Shown piece after piece: positions 21,650 through 25,377 of a DNA stretch of 25,377 nt. The stretch comes from JAGLTN01 sp023135255 (GTDB taxonomy: Bacteria; Planctomycetota; Phycisphaerae; Sedimentisphaerales; Anaerobacaceae). The notes under the pieces were generated by a model. It ran no database searches. It was not told the DNA's origin and was given only the letters and a program-made list of their open reading frames with translations. The position numbers and the translations under genes were made by a program. The stretch covers positions 1 through 25,377 of the forward strand of contig DAOWCP010000029.1 of assembly GCA_030639495.1 (NCBI GenBank), read 5' to 3'. Position 1 is the first letter of the stretch, and each line of letters opens with the position of its first letter.

Positions 21650-23008
21650 ATGGGTTTTAGAGCGGCATTTAAAATACATCCTAAGATTTTGGCAGCGATT
21701 GACGCAATGGGTTTTACCGTGCCCACGGAGATACAGAAACGGGTAATTGCTCCTATTCTTGACGGTAAGGATGTGATGGGGCTTGCCCAGACGGGTACGG
21801 GCAAGACGGCTGCTTTTGCGATACCGATATTGCATCGGCTTATGATGGGTAAGCTCAAGAAAACAAGGGTGTTGGTTATCGCTCCGACCAGAGAGTTAGC
21901 AGAGCAGATCAAAGAAGAATTCGAGATGCTGGCTAAGAAAACTAAGTTCCGCTGTTGTTCTATTTACGGCGGGGTTAGCAAAAAGCCTCAGCTTAAAGAT
22001 CTGCGCAATCGCGTCGAAATAGTCACTGCATGTCCGGGCAGGCTTTTGGATCTTTTGAGCAGCACAGATATGGATTTTTCCAATATTGAGACGCTTGTGC
22101 TTGATGAGGCTGACAGAATGCTCGATATGGGGTTCATGCCTGACATCAAAAAAATAATAAAATATCTGCCGGCTAAGAGACAAAATCTGATGTTCTCCGC
22201 GACGATGCCTGCCTCGGTGAACAGGCTGGCGAGTTCGATATTAAACGATCCTGTCAAAGTGGAGTTAAAAGCTTCGATGCCCGCAGAGGCAGTTTCGCAT
22301 TATCTATACCCTGTAGCACAAAACCAGAAGAATGATCTTTTGTTTGAAATTTTAAAAACGGTTGAAAGCGAATCCGTGTTGGTTTTTGCTCGCACCAGGG
22401 CTAAGACGAAACGGATTACTGAGAAACTGCGCAGGAGCGGCTTTGACGCGGACTGTATCCATAAGGATAGAAGTCAACAGCAAAGGCAACGTGCACTTAC
22501 CAACTTTAAAAGCGGTAAAGTAAAGATTCTTATTGCTACCGATATTGCTGCAAGGGGGATCGATGTTTCGACTATCAGCCATGTTATTAATTATGATGTG
22601 CCTGAAGATGCGGATATGTATATTCACCGGATAGGCAGGACGGGCAGAGTTGCCAGGAGCGGCGATGCGTTTACTTTTGTCACTGATATGGACCGCAAGC
22701 TGGTAAGGGAGATCGAAAAAATTGTCGGTCAAAAGATCGAGAGAAGATGGCTTGACGATTTTAATTATGAGCAAACTAAGACTGAATATGTGACTACCTC
22801 AAGAGATAGTGATAAGAAAAGCAGCAAATCACGCTCTCGTAGGCCTCGTGGACGGGGCAGGGGTAAGTCTGCAGGTAAAACAGGAGTTAAATCTCCCGCT
22901 AAATCAACCGCTAAACCATCACGCAAGGAAAGACAAAAGGCTAAGCAGGGTAACAAGCCTAAGCTGAAGTCTCAGCGTAAATCGAGAAGGTCAAAGTTTG
23001 CAAAATAA
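21650..23008 (+). CDS. DEAD-box ATP-dependent RNA helicase (RhlE-like)
   Basis: 452 residues from ATG 21650 (GGAAG 5-9 bases upstream); an extension to TTG 21635 adds five residues and is unlikely. All motifs are present: Q motif 'FTVPTEIQKRVI', motif I 'AQTGTGKT' (46-53), Ia 'PTRELAEQ', Ib 'CPGRLLDL' (with Cys where Thr is usual), II 'LDEADRMLDMGF', III 'FSATMP', IV 'VLVFARTRAKT', V 'ATDIAARGIDV' and VI 'HRIGRTGR'. A basic tail of about 75 residues, rich in Lys, Arg and Ser, probably binds RNA. Such helicases remodel rRNA and mRNA, often in the cold. It has its own upstream gap of 188 bases; the next gene has a separate promoter. Confidence 0.95.
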   Translation: MGFRAAFKIHPKILAAIDAMGFTVPTEIQKRVIAPILDGKDVMGLAQTGTGKTAAFAIPILHRLMMGKLKKTRVLVIAPTRELAEQIKEEFEMLAKKTKFRCCSIYGGVSKKPQLKDLRNRVEIVTACPGRLLDLLSSTDMDFSNIETLVLDEADRMLDMGFMPDIKKIIKYLPAKRQNLMFSATMPASVNRLASSILNDPVKVELKASMPAEAVSHYLYPVAQNQKNDLLFEILKTVESESVLVFARTRAKTKRITEKLRRSGFDADCIHKDRSQQQRQRALTNFKSGKVKILIATDIAARGIDVSTISHVINYDVPEDADMYIHRIGRTGRVARSGDAFTFVTDMDRKLVREIEKIVGQKIERRWLDDFNYEQTKTEYVTTSRDSDKKSSKSRSRRPRGRGRGKSAGKTGVKSPAKSTAKPSRKERQKAKQGNKPKLKSQRKSRRSKFAK

Positions 23009-23057
23009 CAGATTTGTGCAGGTTTTGGAGCTGATAGCAGGGCGGACAAATAAATCG

Positions 23058-23086
23058 TTGCAAACATGACAGCTTTGTATTATATT
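23058..23086 (+). promoter_or_regulatory. sigma70-type promoter for ahcY
   Basis: TTGCAA (23058-23063) and TATATT (23081-23086) are 17 bases apart. The S-adenosylhomocysteinase start at 23152 lies about 65 bases downstream. No recognisable SAH riboswitch is seen in the leader. Confidence 0.6.
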
Positions 23087-23151
23087 CTGTCTTTAATTAA
23101 ACGATGATCCTTTGGTGGATTTGAGCAATGGAAGTTATTAAAGAGGTTAAT

Positions 23152-24570
23152 ATGTTGAAAGTAGATTCAGAGTTGAAATACAAGGTTGCGGATTTGAGTT
23201 TGGCGGATTGGGGCAGAATTGAGATGCAGCTGGCGGAAAAAGAAATGCCAGGTTTGATGTCACTTCGTGATAAATATGGCAAGGATCAGCCTTTAAAAGG
23301 ACTTAAGGTAATGGGTTCTTTGCATATGACTATTCAGACTGCGATGCTTATTGAAACGCTTGAGATTTTGGGCGCCGATGTTAGATGGGCTTCTTGTAAT
23401 ATTTTCTCAACGCAGGATCACGCTGCTGCTGCGATTGCGGTTGCGGGCAGGACTCCGGTTTTTGCCTGGAAGGGCGAAACACTTGAGGAATATTGGTGGT
23501 GCGCAGAGCAGGCACTGACCTGGTCTGACGGTTCGGGGCCTGATATGATAGTCGATGACGGCGGCGATGCTACTTTGTTTGTTGTTCATGGCGCAAAGGC
23601 TGAAGCAAATCCTGCGATCCTTGATGAAAAAACTGACAATAAAGAATTTCAGGTTATTATAAACAGACTCAAGGCCAGCGTTGCTGATAGTAAAAGTCGC
23701 TGGACTAAGGTTGCTGAAAATATCAAGGGTGTTTCAGAAGAGACAACTACCGGCGTGCACAGGCTTTACCAGATGGCAGCGGCAGGGGAGCTTCCTTTCG
23801 CAGCTATCAATGTGAATGACTCAGTGACAAAATCAAAATTCGATAATCTATATGGCTGTCGTGAATCACTTGCTGACGGCATTAAAAGAGCGACTGATGT
23901 TATGGTTGCGGGCAAAGTTGTTGTTATCGCAGGTTATGGCGATGTCGGCAAAGGTTGTGTGCAGTCGATGGCAGGACTCGGTGCGAGAGTTGTTGTTACT
24001 GAGATCGACCCGATCTGCGCTTTGCAGGCGACAATGGAAGGCTATCAGGTAATGACGATGGAACAGGCAGCTCCGATAGGCGATATATTTATCACTACTA
24101 CAGGCTGTTGCGATGTTATCCGGGGTGAGCACATGGAGCAGATGAAAGATGAATCTATCGTCTGCAATATTGGTCACTTTGACAGCGAAATCCAGATGTT
24201 CTACCTTGAAGAAACCGATGGTTGCGTCAAAACAAATATTAAGCCTCAGGTTGATAAGTGGACACTTAAATCGGGCAGGTCGATAATCATGCTCGCCGAG
24301 GGCAGGCTGGTGAACCTTGGTTGTGCGACTGGGCATCCGAGTTTTGTTATGAGCAACAGCTTCACAAATCAATGCCTTGCGCAGATAATGCTGGCAACTG
24401 AAGAGCTGGAAAATAAAGTTTACACACTGCCTAAGAAACTTGATGAGGAAGTTGCAATGCTTCATCTGAATGCTTTGGGAGCTGACCTGACAAAGCTTAC
24501 TCAGCAGCAGGCAGACTATCTTGGTCTTTCAGTTGATGGGCCTTTTAAGCCGGAACATTATCGTTATTGA
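23152..24570 (+). CDS. ahcY: adenosylhomocysteinase
   Basis: 472 residues from ATG 23152, chosen because AGAGG lies 5 bases before it; an ATG at 23128 lacks a site. The cytoplasmic NAD-dependent enzyme reversibly splits S-adenosyl-L-homocysteine into adenosine and homocysteine, clearing the product of SAM-dependent methylation. Visible signatures: 'LHMTIQTAMLIETL', 'CNIFSTQDHAAAAIA', 'EYWWCAEQAL', 'DDGGDAT', the NAD Rossmann loop 'AGYGDVGKGCVQSMAGLGA', 'NIGHFDSEI', 'GHPSFVMSNSF' and the family's C-terminal 'FKPEHYRY'. Length and motif order are normal. bioY follows 38 bases later and may be read through. Confidence 0.97.
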   Translation: MLKVDSELKYKVADLSLADWGRIEMQLAEKEMPGLMSLRDKYGKDQPLKGLKVMGSLHMTIQTAMLIETLEILGADVRWASCNIFSTQDHAAAAIAVAGRTPVFAWKGETLEEYWWCAEQALTWSDGSGPDMIVDDGGDATLFVVHGAKAEANPAILDEKTDNKEFQVIINRLKASVADSKSRWTKVAENIKGVSEETTTGVHRLYQMAAAGELPFAAINVNDSVTKSKFDNLYGCRESLADGIKRATDVMVAGKVVVIAGYGDVGKGCVQSMAGLGARVVVTEIDPICALQATMEGYQVMTMEQAAPIGDIFITTTGCCDVIRGEHMEQMKDESIVCNIGHFDSEIQMFYLEETDGCVKTNIKPQVDKWTLKSGRSIIMLAEGRLVNLGCATGHPSFVMSNSFTNQCLAQIMLATEELENKVYTLPKKLDEEVAMLHLNALGADLTKLTQQQADYLGLSVDGPFKPEHYRY

Positions 24571-24608
24571 TAAAGTAAATGTAAATAATATTTTAATGGA
24601 GTGGATTC

Positions 24609-25199
24609 ATGGCGATGAGTTTGACGTATGCGGATTTACTGGTTCCCTGCGAAAAGAAAAAAGCACTTCTTGTTAATGTTGCTGTTGTGATCGGGGCATC
24701 GTGGCTTTTGGCACTTAGTGCGCAAATATCGTTTTACGTTCCTTTTAGTATGGTTCCTGTTACCGCCCAGACTTTTGCGGTTCTTATGATCGCTGCTATG
24801 CTTGGTTCGAAGCGGGGCAGCTTTGCGGTACTGACTTATATTGCTCAGGGTGCTATGGGTTTGCCTTTCTTTGCAATGGGAAAAGCCGGCGTTTGGGTAT
24901 TGTTTGCTCCTACCGGCGGATATCTGGTCGGCTTTGTCATCGCTGCGATGATAGTTGGACGCCTTGCGGAGATGGGCTGGGACAGGTCGGTTTTGAGAAC
25001 TGCCGCTGCAATGACACTTGGAACTTTGGCAATTTATACTCTTGGTGTGTTCTGGTTGACTGTGCTTACGGGAAGCCTGCAAACCGCATTGGTCGTTGGG
25101 CTTTACCCTTTCATCGCTGCAGGCGTATTTAAAGTTATCGCTGCAGCCGCGGTCTTACCTGTCGGTTGGAAACTTCTAAAAAAAGCAGGCATAAAGTAG
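24609..25199 (+). CDS. bioY: biotin transporter BioY
   Basis: 196 residues, an integral membrane protein with about six helices; the substrate-binding (S) component of biotin uptake, working alone or with an ECF energy module. 'ISFYVPFSMVPVTAQTFAVL' and 'PFFAMGKAGVWVLFAPTGGY' then 'LVGF' are characteristic BioY motifs. GGAG lies 7 bases before ATG. No bioM/bioN-type ATPase or T-component gene is present nearby, so if energised it must share a module encoded elsewhere. No biotin operator palindrome was recognised upstream. Confidence 0.94.
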   Translation: MAMSLTYADLLVPCEKKKALLVNVAVVIGASWLLALSAQISFYVPFSMVPVTAQTFAVLMIAAMLGSKRGSFAVLTYIAQGAMGLPFFAMGKAGVWVLFAPTGGYLVGFVIAAMIVGRLAEMGWDRSVLRTAAAMTLGTLAIYTLGVFWLTVLTGSLQTALVVGLYPFIAAGVFKVIAAAAVLPVGWKLLKKAGIK

Positions 25200-25255
25200 A
25201 AGAAAAAAAACAACGCCTGATAAAAAAGATTTGCAAAGAAAAGATCGAAAGCTTT

Positions 25256-25315
25256 ATTTAGCGTTGCAGAAGCAGCGGGAACTTCTTATACTGGTCGTGT
25301 AATCATTGTTATTAC
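25256..25315 (+). promoter_or_regulatory. promoter of the gene at 25342
   Basis: TTGCAG (25264-25269) and TATACT (25287-25292) are 17 bases apart, with the spacer core CGGGAACTT (25276-25284). A short inverted repeat GTAAT-cattgtt-ATTAC (25299-25315) covers the likely transcription start. It matches the promoter at 7115-7143 at 23 of 29 positions. Confidence 0.6.
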
Positions 25316-25341
25316 TTTAGTCTGAAAAAGGGAAAACAGAT

Positions 25342-25377
25342 ATGGGCGATAGTGGAAAAAAAGATAAAGGCAAAAGA
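25342..25377 (+). CDS. small Lys/Gly-rich protein, 5' end only
   Basis: Twelve codons before the window ends: MGDSGKKDKGKR. AAGGGAAAA lies a few bases upstream of the ATG and a good promoter about 50 bases upstream. The start resembles a group of very short, highly charged bacterial proteins beginning MGDxGKKDKxK, of unknown function. Only the start is visible. Confidence 0.6.
   Translation, partial: MGDSGKKDKGKR

Noticed and set aside
23009..23151. SAH or SAM riboswitch before ahcY
   Set aside because: The 60-base leader after the predicted start has only a weak GATCC/GGAT pairing and none of the conserved core of these riboswitches that I could recognise.
1..25377. tRNA, rRNA or transposase genes
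   Set aside because: None was recognised on either strand; the repeats here carry no transposase.

Overview
The window looks like chromosomal DNA from an uncultured or little-studied planctomycete of the Phycisphaerae/Sedimentisphaerales type. The pointers are two secreted proteins ending in the calcium-loop 'DxNxDxxxDFxDFxxFAxxWL' tail common in that group, SUMF1-fold secreted proteins, a GH2 beta-mannosidase, and a large PilM-like protein followed by two poorly conserved membrane-anchored partners. This placement is inference from protein style, not from a phylogenetic marker.

Layout. 1-1536 is mostly non-coding: a 29-30 bp minisatellite, a small MerR-type regulator (minus strand), a run of T-tracts phased at about 10 bp, and a 124-126 bp tandem repeat with a micro-ORF. 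1537-3728 holds two paralogous membrane-anchored ankyrin proteins; the second stops at a TGA after which the frame stays open for 25 ankyrin-like codons. 3729-4064 has 48-bp direct repeats, each followed by a terminator-like hairpin. 4065-6700 (minus) encodes two exported proteins with dockerin-like tails, one of them an eight-blade PD40-type propeller. 6701-7550 has dispersed repeats around a 66-aa four-cysteine protein and ends in a bidirectional terminator. 7552-9535 (minus) carries two exported SUMF1-fold paralogs that lack the catalytic cysteines of formylglycine-generating enzyme. 9752-11113 (minus) is mtaB. 11203-16979 is a three-gene type IV pilus/type II secretion-like inner-membrane operon. 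17089-19629 (minus) is beta-mannosidase. 19838-21461 is a tight operon of a CDP-alcohol phosphatidyltransferase, a Cdd1-type helix-hairpin-helix protein and a LysE-family exporter. Then come a DEAD-box helicase, S-adenosylhomocysteinase, BioY, and the first 12 codons of a small lysine-rich protein.

The most unusual signals are non-coding. Four copies of an intergenic element, each exactly 103 bp and all in the same orientation, lie at 8495, 9657, 13486 and 17004. Each has TATAC/GTATA-like ends, a CCCTTAAGGG palindrome and an internal stem-loop. Two copies supply the stop codon and last residues of mtaB and beta-mannosidase. Separately, the promoters of two unrelated small genes (7197 and 25342) share 23 of 29 positions, including an identical spacer core CGGGAACTT. 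The 0.9-7.5 kb part is a mosaic of repeats, some of which look like remnants of ankyrin-gene 3' ends, so it is probably a region of repeated duplication and decay. From about 9.7 kb on, the gene content is mostly housekeeping.
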